A DNA stretch of 64,000 bases, taken from the NCBI GenBank assembly GCA_029959615.1, contig JASCOD010000004.1, positions 248,001 through 312,000 on the forward strand. The letters are read 5' to 3'. This document shows positions 28,034-36,625 of the stretch, one piece after another; the stretch's first letter is position 1; each line of letters opens with the position of its first letter. The translations under genes and the position numbers were made by a program. Below the pieces are notes generated by a model. That model had not been told where the DNA came from. It saw only the letters and a list, made by a program, of their open reading frames with translations, and ran no database searches. Origin of the DNA: Flavobacteriaceae bacterium PS02338. Its GTDB lineage: Bacteria; Bacteroidota; Bacteroidia; Sphingobacteriales; Sphingobacteriaceae.

Positions 28034-29674
28034 ATGAGAAAAGCATTTGTTGCAATTGCAGCTTTTTTGGTTGCATTTACCGTAATGTTGGGATTTTACC
28101 ATCCATTTCTGTGGTGGACTTTTATGTTTACTGGACCTATAGTTTTGCTAGGTATTTACGATATGATACAGCCTAAACATAGTATCGTAAGGAATTTTCC
28201 TGTAGTAGGCAGGTTGAGGTATTTTATGGAAGATATGCGCCCGAAAGTGTATCAATATTTTGTGGAGAGCGATACCAACGGAACACCTTATAATCGTTTA
28301 AATCGCTCTTTGATCTATCAGCGGGCAAAAAAAGAACTAGATACCATCCCTTTTGGAACGCAGTTGAACGTGTATGATAGTGGTTATGAATGGTTGAGCC
28401 ATAGTATTATGGCAATCAGTCACCATGACTTGAATTTGCAGCCGCGTGTTTTGGTGGGTGGGCCAGATTGTAAACAGCCTTACTCTTCTAGCATTTACAA
28501 TATTTCGGCAATGAGTTTTGGTTCTTTAAGCCAAAATGCAGTGCTAGCATTAAATGGAGGTGCTAAACTTGGTGGTTTTGCTCATAATACTGGGGAGGGT
28601 GGCATTAGCGATTATCACAGAGAAATGGGCGGCGATTTAATTTGGCAAATTGGTACAGGTTATTTTGGCTGTAGAAATTTAGATGGAACTTTTAACGGAG
28701 AAGCATTTGCAGAAAGAGTGCATAACGATCAGATAAAGATGGTTGAAATCAAGTTGTCTCAAGGTGCTAAGCCTGGTCATGGAGGGATGTTACCCGCCAA
28801 AAAAGTGACGGCGGAAGTAGCTCGTATTCGTCTAGTTCCAGAGGGTAAGGACGTACTATCGCCTCCAGGGCACTCGGCCTTTTCTACGCCAATGGAGTTG
28901 ATGCAATTTGTTAAACAGTTGAGAGATTTGTCTGGCGGAAAACCGGTGGGATTTAAATTGTGCATCGGGCGTAGAAGTGAGTTTTTTGCAATCTGTAAAG
29001 CAATGGTTGAAACCGGGATTTATCCAGACTTTATAACTGTTGATGGGGGAGAAGGTGGAACGGGTGCTGCACCTCAAGAATTCTCTAATTCAGTGGGAAT
29101 GCCGTTAAGAGATGCCGTGGCTTTTGTTTACGATGTGCTAGTTGGTTTTGATTTGAAAAAGCATATTAAAATCATTGCTTCTGGAAAAGTTTCTACTGGG
29201 TTCGATATCGTTAAAAATATAGCACTAGGTGCAGATATGTGCAATGCAGCTAGAGGGATGATGTTTGCCTTGGGGTGTATTCAGGCATTGGAATGTAACA
29301 GCAATACTTGTCCAACAGGAGTGGCAACGCAAGACCAAAGTTTAATGAAAGGGTTGGTAGTAGAAGATAAAAAAGTGAGGGTGAAGAACTTTCATAATTT
29401 AACAGTTGCCAGTGCAGTAGAATTAATAGGTGCTGCAGGTTTACGAGAGCCAGACCAGTTAACTAGAGCCTATATCAATAGAAGAGTTAGTCCTAATGTG
29501 ATACAAAACTATCGTGAAACTTATCCATATATTCCAGAAGGTTCATTGCTAAAGTCACCTTTCCCTTCTCGTTTCGAGTTGGGCATGGCCTTAAGTACGC
29601 CAACTAGCTTCTTGCCTACAGATTATAAAGTTACTGCAGTAGATTATCAAACCGCTAATCCCTATCATGAGTAA
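28034..29674 (+). CDS. FMN-binding glutamate-synthase-like protein with N-terminal membrane anchor
   Basis: 546 residues from the ATG at 28034, chosen because it begins the hydrophobic segment MRKAFVAIAAFLVAFTVML; the open frame extends 33 codons further upstream without a convincing start. Two membrane helices (~5-45) precede a GltB-central-type TIM barrel: ISAMSFGSLSQNAVLALNGG, GEGGISDYH, GGDLIWQIGTGYFGCR, KPGHGG, and ITVDGGEGGTGAAPQEF. CNSNTCPTGVATQD holds cysteines of a likely 3Fe-4S site. There is no amidotransferase domain, so it is not a complete glutamate synthase; donor and product are unknown. Single gene, divergent from the YciO/Sua5-like gene. Confidence 0.8.
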   Translation: MRKAFVAIAAFLVAFTVMLGFYHPFLWWTFMFTGPIVLLGIYDMIQPKHSIVRNFPVVGRLRYFMEDMRPKVYQYFVESDTNGTPYNRLNRSLIYQRAKKELDTIPFGTQLNVYDSGYEWLSHSIMAISHHDLNLQPRVLVGGPDCKQPYSSSIYNISAMSFGSLSQNAVLALNGGAKLGGFAHNTGEGGISDYHREMGGDLIWQIGTGYFGCRNLDGTFNGEAFAERVHNDQIKMVEIKLSQGAKPGHGGMLPAKKVTAEVARIRLVPEGKDVLSPPGHSAFSTPMELMQFVKQLRDLSGGKPVGFKLCIGRRSEFFAICKAMVETGIYPDFITVDGGEGGTGAAPQEFSNSVGMPLRDAVAFVYDVLVGFDLKKHIKIIASGKVSTGFDIVKNIALGADMCNAARGMMFALGCIQALECNSNTCPTGVATQDQSLMKGLVVEDKKVRVKNFHNLTVASAVELIGAAGLREPDQLTRAYINRRVSPNVIQNYRETYPYIPEGSLLKSPFPSRFELGMALSTPTSFLPTDYKVTAVDYQTANPYHE

Positions 29675-29761
29675 AAGCCCCTGTCTACCTTTCAGGCATC
29701 TCTCCCCAAAGGAGAGGGAATGGCAAAAAGTTTAATTGCACAGACTTGAAATATAGTAACC

Positions 29762-29788
29762 CGTCATGCTGATTTATTTCAGCATCAG
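29762..29788. repeat. short palindromic repeat (GTCATGCTGA type)
   Basis: CGTCATGCTGATTTATTTCA then GCATCAG: an imperfect dyad, almost identical in inverted form to the copy at 59220-59247. The stretch just upstream (29684-29722) contains a CTCCCCAAAGGAGAGGG-type hairpin of another repeat family. Confidence 0.65.
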
Positions 29789-29799
29789 TTAAATGTTTT

Positions 29800-29840
29800 A
29801 CATAACAAAGCCACTTAAATTTTAAGTGGCTTTGTTATGT
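29800..29840. terminator. 41-bp perfect palindrome, probable bidirectional terminator
   Basis: Two perfect 20-bp arms beginning ACATAACAAAGCCACTTAAA lie around a single central T. It sits between the convergent glutamate-synthase-like and asnS genes. The arms are AT-rich at the base and GC-rich in the middle (AAAGCCACTT), as in terminators of this genome. Confidence 0.7.
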
Positions 29841-29876
29841 ATTAGGTATTCTTTATTCCTTAATCCTTTCTCTAAA

Positions 29877-31313
29877 TTAAAATTCAGCACTCTTAGGGAA
29901 GCGAGGGAAAGCAATTACGTCGCGGATGTTAGTCATTCCAGTAACGAAAAGTACTAAACGTTCGAAACCTAAGCCAAAACCAGCATGTGGTGCAGAGCCA
30001 AAACGACGCGTATCTAAATACCACCATAACTCTTCTTGAGGTACGCCCATTTCATCCATACGTTGTTTTAAAATATCCATGCGCTCTTCACGTTGAGAAC
30101 CACCAATCATTTCACCAATACCTGGGAACAAAATATCCATTGCAGCAACCGTTTTATTGTCGTCATTTAAACGCATGTAAAATGATTTGATATCCTTAGG
30201 ATAATCGGTAAGGATAACTGGACGTTTGAAGTGCTTTTCTACTAGATAACGTTCGTGCTCACTTTGTAGGTCAGCTCCCCAGCTGTCAATAATATACTTA
30301 AACTGCTTCTTCTGATTTGGTTTAGATGCTTTTAAAATATCAATAGCTTCTGTATAAGTCAAACGTTGAAAATCGTTAGCCAAACAGAAATCTAGTTTCT
30401 CTAGTAATGAAAATTCGCTACGTTCATTTTGAGGTTTTTGTTTCTCTTCCTCTGCTAAACGGTTATTTAAGAAATCTAATTCTTCTTTACAGTTCTCTTT
30501 AGCATAGTTGATGACATATTTCATCATGTCTTCTGCCAACTCCATGTTGTTTTCCAAGTCAGCAAAAGCTACTTCTGGCTCAATCATCCAAAACTCAGCC
30601 AAGTGGCGAGTAGTGTTCGAGTTTTCGGCTCTAAAAGTGGGGCCGAAGGTGTAAATTTGTCCAAAAGCCATTGCCGCTAATTCACCTTCTAGCTGTCCAG
30701 AAACGGTTAAGTTAGTCGCACGACCGAAGAAATCCTCCGAAAAATCTACTTTACCATCTTCAGTACGAGGTGTATTGTCGAAATCTAAAGTAGTTACCTT
30801 GAACATTTCGCCTGCACCTTCTGCATCACTCGCTGTAACTACAGGAGTATGCATATACACAAAACCTCTTTCGTTATAAAATTGATGTATGGCAAAAGCT
30901 AATGCATGTCGCACTTTAAAAACCGCATTGAAAGTGTTTGTTCTAAAACGTAAATGGGCAATCTCTCTCAAAAACTCTAAACTGTGCTTTTTAGGTTGTA
31001 AAGGGAATTTTTCAGGGTCGCTATCTCCCAAAATTTCAATGTCTGTAGCTTTGATCTCTACAGTTTGACCTTTGCCCAATGATTCTATCAATGTGCCTGT
31101 AGCTTTAATTGCGGCACCAGTAGTAATTCTTTTTAACAAATTCTCGGAAGTATTATTAAAATCAACTACTACTTGGATATTGCCCATGCAAGAACCGTCG
31201 TTTAACGCAATAAACTGATTATTACGGAAAGTTCTTACCCATCCCATAACCGTTACTTCAGTGTTAAAATCTGTAGATTTTAGTAAATCCTTAATTTGTT
31301 GTCTCTTAATCAT
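29877..31313 (-). CDS. asnS: asparagine--tRNA ligase
   Basis: 478 residues, class II synthetase of normal length. N-terminal OB-fold anticodon-binding domain (17-110, VTVMGWVRTFRNN). Catalytic core has motif 2 in FGPTFRAENSNTTRHLAEF near 226-244 and motif 3 in GFGLGFERLVLFVTGM near 445-460. The AEFWMIEPE segment and ENSNT are characteristic of AsnRS against AspRS. It charges tRNA-Asn in the cytoplasm. A TATTTTTG element 23 bp upstream (31336-31343, minus strand) is a good -7 candidate, without a clear upstream partner. Confidence 0.95.
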   Translation of the reverse strand: MIKRQQIKDLLKSTDFNTEVTVMGWVRTFRNNQFIALNDGSCMGNIQVVVDFNNTSENLLKRITTGAAIKATGTLIESLGKGQTVEIKATDIEILGDSDPEKFPLQPKKHSLEFLREIAHLRFRTNTFNAVFKVRHALAFAIHQFYNERGFVYMHTPVVTASDAEGAGEMFKVTTLDFDNTPRTEDGKVDFSEDFFGRATNLTVSGQLEGELAAMAFGQIYTFGPTFRAENSNTTRHLAEFWMIEPEVAFADLENNMELAEDMMKYVINYAKENCKEELDFLNNRLAEEEKQKPQNERSEFSLLEKLDFCLANDFQRLTYTEAIDILKASKPNQKKQFKYIIDSWGADLQSEHERYLVEKHFKRPVILTDYPKDIKSFYMRLNDDNKTVAAMDILFPGIGEMIGGSQREERMDILKQRMDEMGVPQEELWWYLDTRRFGSAPHAGFGLGFERLVLFVTGMTNIRDVIAFPRFPKSAEF

Positions 31314-31452
31314 CTTGAGTTTATTATAAAAGCTGCAAAAATAAAGATTTACTGCTTAATTTTAGGTATTTAAGTAACTTAAATTTATACGATGTTTACC
31401 TATCTTTCATCGAATATGGTTATGTTTGTTTTAATCTTATTCTAAATACGCA

Positions 31453-32805
31453 GTGGCAAAATTACGTTCGTGGCTAAGTGCTAATTATATTATCGGTAAT
31501 CCTAGAAAGTTTTCACTCGAAGAAAGAATATTCAATACCTTCTGTGCTATTGCTGTAATAGCTTTGTTTTTGGAGATTTTCTTTAATTATTATATTGGTT
31601 TAAAGGTTGTTGCGTTAATTTGTCTTTTTGGTGCGGTTTTTTCTGCTGTCCTTTACTACTTGTCTAGGTATAAGCGCAATACTAAAGTGGCCATAAGAAG
31701 TCTTGGAATTGTTGCGAATTTTACTTTTTTGCTCAATTATTTTTTCAATTCAGGCATTTTTGGTCCTAACATGGTTCTTTTTTGCCTTATCTTATTAATT
31801 ACAATCGTAGTTGTTCCCAAAAGAGAGCTTTTAGTCTGGATCTCATTAAATATCATTACTGTTTTTAGTGTGCTAGCATTCGAATATTTCTATCCGGAGC
31901 AAATACCTAATGTATATAGTAGTAATTTGGCAAAGACAGTCGATTTTGGTGTTACTTATGTTGTTGCGGCACTACTGATTTGTTTGAGCATCAGTTTTAT
32001 TAGGAATAACTACGATAAGGAAAGAGGTATTGTTGTTCAAAAAAATGCTGAGATTGAAGATCAGAGTTCTAAGATCATGCAGCAGAATAGAGAGCTAGAG
32101 AAGTTGAACTCTGAAAAGGCAAAGCTGTTTTCTATTGTTGCTCATGACATTCGGTCCCCTTTGAGTTCAATTTTAGGTTATTTAGAGGTACTTGCAGAAA
32201 CTGATATGACGGAAGAGGAGAACGCACAAATTAAATATAAACTTTTACAGGTGACTAAAGATACTTCTGAAATGTTAGCTAACGTGTTAGCTTGGTCAAA
32301 ATCGCAATTAGATGGAGCAAGAGTTGATATTATTTCAGTAGATGTTGCTCGTGAGCTGGAAAAAGGCTTTAGTTTGGAGAAAAACATTGCGCAGAAAAAA
32401 AATATCGATTTACAGCTAGATTTTGGAGAGCAGGTGTTTGTTGCGGCAGATTTGAATATGTTCCTGATAGTGGTTCGTAATTTGGTGAATAATGCGATTA
32501 AGTTTACTCCGGACGGTGGTAAAGTTGTTGTTGCTATACAGCGTAATCACGAAAATTGCTTTATTAAAGTGATAGATAACGGCTTGGGTGTTAGTAGGGA
32601 TGAACAGGATAATTTATTTAAACTGAGGGCGCTTTCTACTTTTGGCACTAACAATGAAAAAGGGGTGGGGTTAGGCCTTCTGCTCTGTAAAGAATTTACG
32701 GAGTTACAGGATGGTAAAATTTGGTACGAGGCCAATCAAGGAAAAGGTAGTACTTTCGTGGTTTCGTTTAATCTTTATGGGGTATTTAAAGGTAAGCAGA
32801 TATAG
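31453..32805 (+). CDS. membrane-bound sensor histidine kinase
   Basis: 450 residues from a GTG start (the first Met would be far inside the first membrane segment). Six predicted membrane helices (about 30-185) with short loops, then a coiled coil (195-220), the H-box with His231 in SIVAHDIRSPL, N-box NLVNNAIKF near 345, and G-boxes DNGLGVS and GVGLGLLLCKEF. No HAMP, PAS or receiver domain. The signal is probably sensed within the membrane. It closely resembles the kinase core of the TPR kinase at 19336. No response regulator is adjacent. Its last 31 bp overlap the end of the convergent kinase-like gene. Confidence 0.87.
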   Translation: MAKLRSWLSANYIIGNPRKFSLEERIFNTFCAIAVIALFLEIFFNYYIGLKVVALICLFGAVFSAVLYYLSRYKRNTKVAIRSLGIVANFTFLLNYFFNSGIFGPNMVLFCLILLITIVVVPKRELLVWISLNIITVFSVLAFEYFYPEQIPNVYSSNLAKTVDFGVTYVVAALLICLSISFIRNNYDKERGIVVQKNAEIEDQSSKIMQQNRELEKLNSEKAKLFSIVAHDIRSPLSSILGYLEVLAETDMTEEENAQIKYKLLQVTKDTSEMLANVLAWSKSQLDGARVDIISVDVARELEKGFSLEKNIAQKKNIDLQLDFGEQVFVAADLNMFLIVVRNLVNNAIKFTPDGGKVVVAIQRNHENCFIKVIDNGLGVSRDEQDNLFKLRALSTFGTNNEKGVGLGLLLCKEFTELQDGKIWYEANQGKGSTFVVSFNLYGVFKGKQI

Positions 32806-33770
32806 TGACTGTTTGAAGTAATTTCTACGCTGCCTCCATGCATTTCTACTAGCATTTTCGAAATAGTTAAAGAGGTGCTTGGGCTATCCACATTCTCTTT
32901 ATGAGCAATTTCTATTATAGCCTCGTTTTCTCTGGTGTAAGCATTAACTTTTATATCTGTGTTTTCGTTAGAGTAGATGTGGCCAACTAACAGAATGATG
33001 GCTTCTTTCAATCGATGGTAGTCTGCATATATGTTATTCTCGATATGGTTTTCTGTAATGATGTTAACGTTGTTGATTGTGCTTTTTACTTCATTGAATA
33101 AATCTTCAATATGGATCTCGTTAATAACTAGTTTGAAATTATTGTCTTCAACAGGGAATGCTGATTTGAGCTTTTCGAGATTAGATAATAATCTGTGGTT
33201 GGCTTTTTCAAGCCTTTCGCAGAAACTAATTACCATTTTTGGATCCTCGGCTTTTCTTTTTAGTAATTCTGATGTTAAAGAGATTGATGTTAACGGGTTT
33301 TTAAGGTCGTGTATAGCTTTGTGCATGAAATCTGCAAAAACTTCCTGTATTCTTTGGTTTTCTTCGTGTTTCTCTATGGTGTCTGTAAGGATTTGAGCAA
33401 ATTCCTTTAAAAGTGAAATGTCTAAAGTGGATAAATTTCTCTCTTTTGTGTCTAATAATACCAGAAAGCCTAAGGTGGTTTCTGTTGATGAAATTAGCGA
33501 TATTTTGGTATAGGATTTAATTTCGGAAGAAAATCCTTTAAAAGGATGGCTGTTCGATGTGTAGATACGTTCGTTGTGTACAGTTTTTGATAGGATGCTG
33601 TCATTGTAATCAAAATTGGATGATGTAGTTTGGTACGTATCCGGATAAATGAGCTCTTGCAGTTCGTTAAGCAATATTGTTTGCGTATAAGCAAAATCTA
33701 GGTTTTTGGTCAATAAACTATTAATGAGTGTTAATGACTTTTTTAATGACTTGTTAGTTATGCTCTGCAT
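32775..33770 (-). CDS. soluble histidine-kinase-like protein with degenerate ATPase domain
   Basis: 331 residues, no membrane helix. N-terminal ~130 residues read as a GAF-like sensor (LLNELQELIYPDT, FSSEIKSYTKISLISS). The dimerisation helix has a normal H-box with His154 in KAIHDLKNPLTS. The following ATPase domain is eroded: the expected N-box is IILLVGHIYSNENT with no Asn-Asn pair, the D-x-G-x-G box is missing, and only SLTISKMLVEMHGGSVEI recalls the G2 region. It probably cannot bind ATP normally and may act as a scaffold, phosphatase or phosphotransfer protein. A TATATTTG element is at 33799-33806, 29 bp upstream of the start. It overlaps the convergent kinase by 31 bp. Confidence 0.75.
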   Translation of the reverse strand: MQSITNKSLKKSLTLINSLLTKNLDFAYTQTILLNELQELIYPDTYQTTSSNFDYNDSILSKTVHNERIYTSNSHPFKGFSSEIKSYTKISLISSTETTLGFLVLLDTKERNLSTLDISLLKEFAQILTDTIEKHEENQRIQEVFADFMHKAIHDLKNPLTSISLTSELLKRKAEDPKMVISFCERLEKANHRLLSNLEKLKSAFPVEDNNFKLVINEIHIEDLFNEVKSTINNVNIITENHIENNIYADYHRLKEAIILLVGHIYSNENTDIKVNAYTRENEAIIEIAHKENVDSPSTSLTISKMLVEMHGGSVEITSNSHYICLPLNTP

Positions 33771-33840
33771 CTTTCTTTTGCTTGATTTTTTATTTATACA
33801 AATATACGTTTTGATGAATTTATGGTATTTGTAATTGTTT

Positions 33841-34020
33841 TTTGTTTTTTTGTGTATTTTTTTTAATTTTTAGTTATTTTTTTTTGATTTATTTTTGATT
33901 TTTGTGTTTTTATTTGTGTTTTGCTGTTTATTTTTTTTATTTTTTGACTTTGTGTAATGTTTTTGTTTTTGTTTTGTGGTGATTTTTGTGTTTTTTATTG
34001 TTTTTTGTGTAAAAAATTGA
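33841..34020. other. 180-bp tract almost devoid of C on the plus strand
   Basis: Composed almost wholly of T with scattered G and A; only two C residues occur in 180 bases. No gene or clear motif is seen. It lies upstream of the kinase-like gene (minus strand) and of the candidate small RNA (plus strand). Confidence 0.7.
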
Positions 34021-34070
34021 AAATAATGTTAAAAATATTTTTGTTTTTTAAAATTAAACCTTATGTTTGT

Positions 34071-34102
34071 TCTGTTCATACAAAAAAGTACATTTATATT
34101 TG
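34071..34102 (+). promoter_or_regulatory. putative promoter of a plus-strand small RNA
   Basis: TCTG, 20 bases, then a perfect TATATTTG at 34095-34102. Transcription would begin near 34109-34111, where there is no plus-strand gene. Confidence 0.45.
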
Positions 34103-34109
34103 GTTTGAT

Positions 34110-34217
34110 TAAAGCTCTGGTTGGATGGCCAGAGCTTTTTCATAAAAAGATTACAACGGAACCTAAACCTAAACAACTATATTAAAGCCAGTCGACTTCG
34201 ATTGGCTTTTATTTTTT
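34110..34217 (+). ncRNA. candidate small RNA with two terminator-like hairpins
   Basis: Hairpin 1: AAAGCTCTGG (34111-34120) with CCAGAGCTTT (34129-34138), a perfect 10-bp stem followed by TT. Hairpin 2: AAAGCCAGTCG (34184-34194) with CGATTGGCTTT (34199-34209), 11 bp with one G-T pair, then TATTTTTT. Both have T tracts only in the plus orientation, yet no plus-strand gene ends within 1.3 kb upstream. Together with the -7 element this suggests a ~105-nt transcript. The linker AACCTAAACCTAAACAAC is single-stranded and A/C-rich. Alternatively they are leftover terminators. Confidence 0.45.
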
Positions 34218-34290
34218 AATCGGATAACACTTTTGGATGAGGCTATAGCCTTAAATTTCAGGAAAGAAATCTAATGATTTGATTTGGATA

Positions 34291-34923
34291 CTATTTCTTT
34301 GTAGCTATTAAAATGGTATGAATATCGGTATCGGTCTCTGATTTCCTAAAATTAACTTTAAATGTATGCATACCTTCAAAGCCATTAGTTTGGAGCAAGG
34401 CTTTCAATGTTTCAAGTTCATGGTAATAAAAATAGACACTATCTCCATTCTTATTGGTCATTAGCCCAGACCGTGATGGCGAACCTTCTACAAAGCTGAT
34501 GTAGATCATTGCATTGCTATTGAGCAAGTGTTTGGCATCAATAATAAATTGTTCGGTTTCTGAATAAGAAAAGTAGGGAATGCAGAAGCCAGCAATGATT
34601 GCGTCGAAATTACATTCGAATTGGCGAATTTTTCTTGCATCCATTACCGAAAAATTTGCAGCTGGGTTATTTTTTTGTGCCAGCTCAATCATATTTGGTG
34701 CAATATCTATCCCGTTGATGTTTAAGTCGGGTCTTTTGTTGAGCAAATATTTAGTGATATTTCCTGGGCCGCAACCAATTTCTAATATATTGGCATTTTC
34801 CTTTTTAATAGATTGACAGAAGAAATCATAAGTTTCGTTGTACAAATCCATTTTCATGAACTTGTCCTCATAGATTTTGGCAACTTTGTTCCAAGTGTTA
34901 AAGGTTTCTTGGTTGTGGTTCAT
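34291..34923 (-). CDS. class I SAM-dependent methyltransferase
   Basis: 210 residues from the ATG at 34923, which gives the usual start MNHNQETFNTWNKVAKIYE; an ATG eight codons upstream is possible. SAM-binding motif I is ILEIGCGPGNITKYLL near 48-63, the acidic end of strand 2 is GIDIAPNMIELA near 75-86, followed by FDAIIAGFCIPYFS near 113-126. Methyltransferase_25/11-type family; the methyl acceptor is unknown. Single gene; divergent spacing and weak T tracts suggest its own transcription unit. Confidence 0.82.
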   Translation of the reverse strand: MNHNQETFNTWNKVAKIYEDKFMKMDLYNETYDFFCQSIKKENANILEIGCGPGNITKYLLNKRPDLNINGIDIAPNMIELAQKNNPAANFSVMDARKIRQFECNFDAIIAGFCIPYFSYSETEQFIIDAKHLLNSNAMIYISFVEGSPSRSGLMTNKNGDSVYFYYHELETLKALLQTNGFEGMHTFKVNFRKSETDTDIHTILIATKK

Positions 34924-35083
34924 GATGTTAAATCTAATGAAAATCACTGGAGTTCTGTCTATTGCAGTGGATTTTGATTTTTATTGCGAAAAGCGAACTA
35001 AATTAAGTCACAATTATTTTTCTGAATAAAAAAGTATTAAAGATTTCTCCGCCACAGTTTAAATAACGGAAGTACTGTTAAAC

Positions 35084-35118
35084 AAAAAAGACCAGCTGAT
35101 TGCTCAACTGGTCTTTTT
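35084..35118 (-). terminator. intrinsic terminator of sucC
   Basis: AAAAAGACCAGCTGA and TCAACTGGTCTTTTT pair over 15 bp with one wobble around a 4-nt loop, with T/A tracts at both ends. It lies 20 bp past the sucC stop on the minus strand. Confidence 0.8.
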
Positions 35119-35137
35119 ACGAAATATATCTTTCCGA

Positions 35138-36331
35138 CTATTTAGCCAAAACTTCTTCTACTAAATCTGCAGCTTCTTTTAATAAAATTGCAGAGTAAAC
35201 TTTCAAGCCAGACTCGTCGATTAATTTTTTAGCTTCTTCTGCGTTAGTTCCTTGTAAACGAACAATGATTGGAACTCTGATATCACCAATTTCTTGATAA
35301 GCATCAATAACACCTTGTGCAACTCTATCGCAACGTACAATACCACCAAAAATGTTGATTAGGATCGCTTTTACATTAGGGTCTTTCAAGATAATGTTGA
35401 AACCAGCTTTAACTGTAGTAGCGTTAGCGGTTCCGCCCACGTCTAAGAAGTTAGCAGGCTCACCACCAGCTAATTTAATGATGTCCATTGTAGCCATTGC
35501 TAGGCCAGCACCGTTAACCATACAACCAACGTTACCATCTAATTTAACGTAGTTAAGGTTGCTTTCGCTAGCCTCAACATCAGTTGGATCTTCTTCCAAT
35601 TTATCACGCATTGCTGCATAATCTGGATGACGGTATAATGCGTTTTCGTCTAAATCAACCTTCGCATCAACAGCAATAATTTTATCGTCGCTAGTTTTTA
35701 ATACAGGGTTGATTTCGAACATTGCAGAGTCGGTTTGGTCATAAGCTTTGTATAAAGCAGAAACAAACTTCACCATTTCTTTATGTGCAGCACCGCTTAA
35801 ACCTAAATTAAAAGCAATTTTACGAGCTTGGAAACCTTGTAAGCCAACTTTAGGATCAACAGTTTCTTTGAAAATCAAGTGAGGAGTGTGTTCAGCAACC
35901 TCTTCAATGTCCATACCGCCTTCGGTACTGTACATGATAATGTTTTTACCGGCAGCGCGGTCTAAAAGTACACTCACGTAAAACTCTTTAGTTTCTGAAG
36001 CACCTGGGTAGTAAACATCTTGGGCTACCAAAATTTTGTTCACTTTTTTACCTTCGGCACCAGTTTGCGGTGTAACCAATTGCATCCCTAAAATATCGGT
36101 AGCTCTTTGCTTTACTTCATCCAAGTTTTTGGCCAATTTAACACCGCCACCTTTACCTCTACCTCCGGCATGGATTTGCGCTTTAATCACAACCCAGTCA
36201 GAGTTAAAGTCAGTTTTCATTTTTTTAGCGGCTTCAACAGCTTGATCAACTGTGTCAGCAACAATGCCTTCTTGTATAGCAACGCCAAAACTCTTTAGAA
36301 TTTGTTTACCTTGATATTCGTGGATATTCAT
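35138..36331 (-). CDS. sucC: succinate--CoA ligase, beta subunit
   Basis: 397 residues, standard length. Begins MNIHEYQGKQILKSFGV, with the ATP-grasp domain (KAQIHAGGRGKGGGVKLA near 51-68), Mg/nucleotide residues in FEINPVLK near 204, and the CoA-ligase domain with NVGCMVNGAGLAMATMD near 265 and INIFGGIVRCD near 330. With SucD it interconverts succinyl-CoA and succinate in the TCA cycle, making ATP or GTP. sucD is not adjacent, as is common in Bacteroidetes. It has its own promoter and terminator, so it is monocistronic. Confidence 0.95.
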   Translation of the reverse strand: MNIHEYQGKQILKSFGVAIQEGIVADTVDQAVEAAKKMKTDFNSDWVVIKAQIHAGGRGKGGGVKLAKNLDEVKQRATDILGMQLVTPQTGAEGKKVNKILVAQDVYYPGASETKEFYVSVLLDRAAGKNIIMYSTEGGMDIEEVAEHTPHLIFKETVDPKVGLQGFQARKIAFNLGLSGAAHKEMVKFVSALYKAYDQTDSAMFEINPVLKTSDDKIIAVDAKVDLDENALYRHPDYAAMRDKLEEDPTDVEASESNLNYVKLDGNVGCMVNGAGLAMATMDIIKLAGGEPANFLDVGGTANATTVKAGFNIILKDPNVKAILINIFGGIVRCDRVAQGVIDAYQEIGDIRVPIIVRLQGTNAEEAKKLIDESGLKVYSAILLKEAADLVEEVLAK

Positions 36332-36347
36332 TTCTTTAAAATTTGCC

Positions 36348-36379
36348 CAAATCTACAATTTCAAATCCTTTATGCCAAT
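36348..36379 (-). promoter_or_regulatory. promoter of sucC
   Basis: On the minus strand ATTG, 20 bases, then TAGATTTG: a perfect TAnnTTTG and three of four bases of TTTG. The start codon is 17 bp downstream of the -7 element. The rest of the gap up to 36625 shows no gene, only a small AGGTATT/AATACCT hairpin near 36536-36551. Confidence 0.65.
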
Positions 36380-36625
36380 AGCAAAATTGATTTAAATGTA
36401 AAGAAATAGCGAATGTCATAGCTTTTAACAATAATTTAATCTTCTCCTTTAGAAAATGTGTATTTAATGGTATTTAAACTAAGGTTGGTTTCGCTTTTGT
36501 TTCAATTTTTATTATTGATTATGCTTAAACCTAGTAGGTATTAAAATACCTGTGAGGTTTTCCTTACAGACTACAACAAGAAGTATTTCCATACAATAAT
36601 GTTTATTTTCATAAGGACAACTTGT

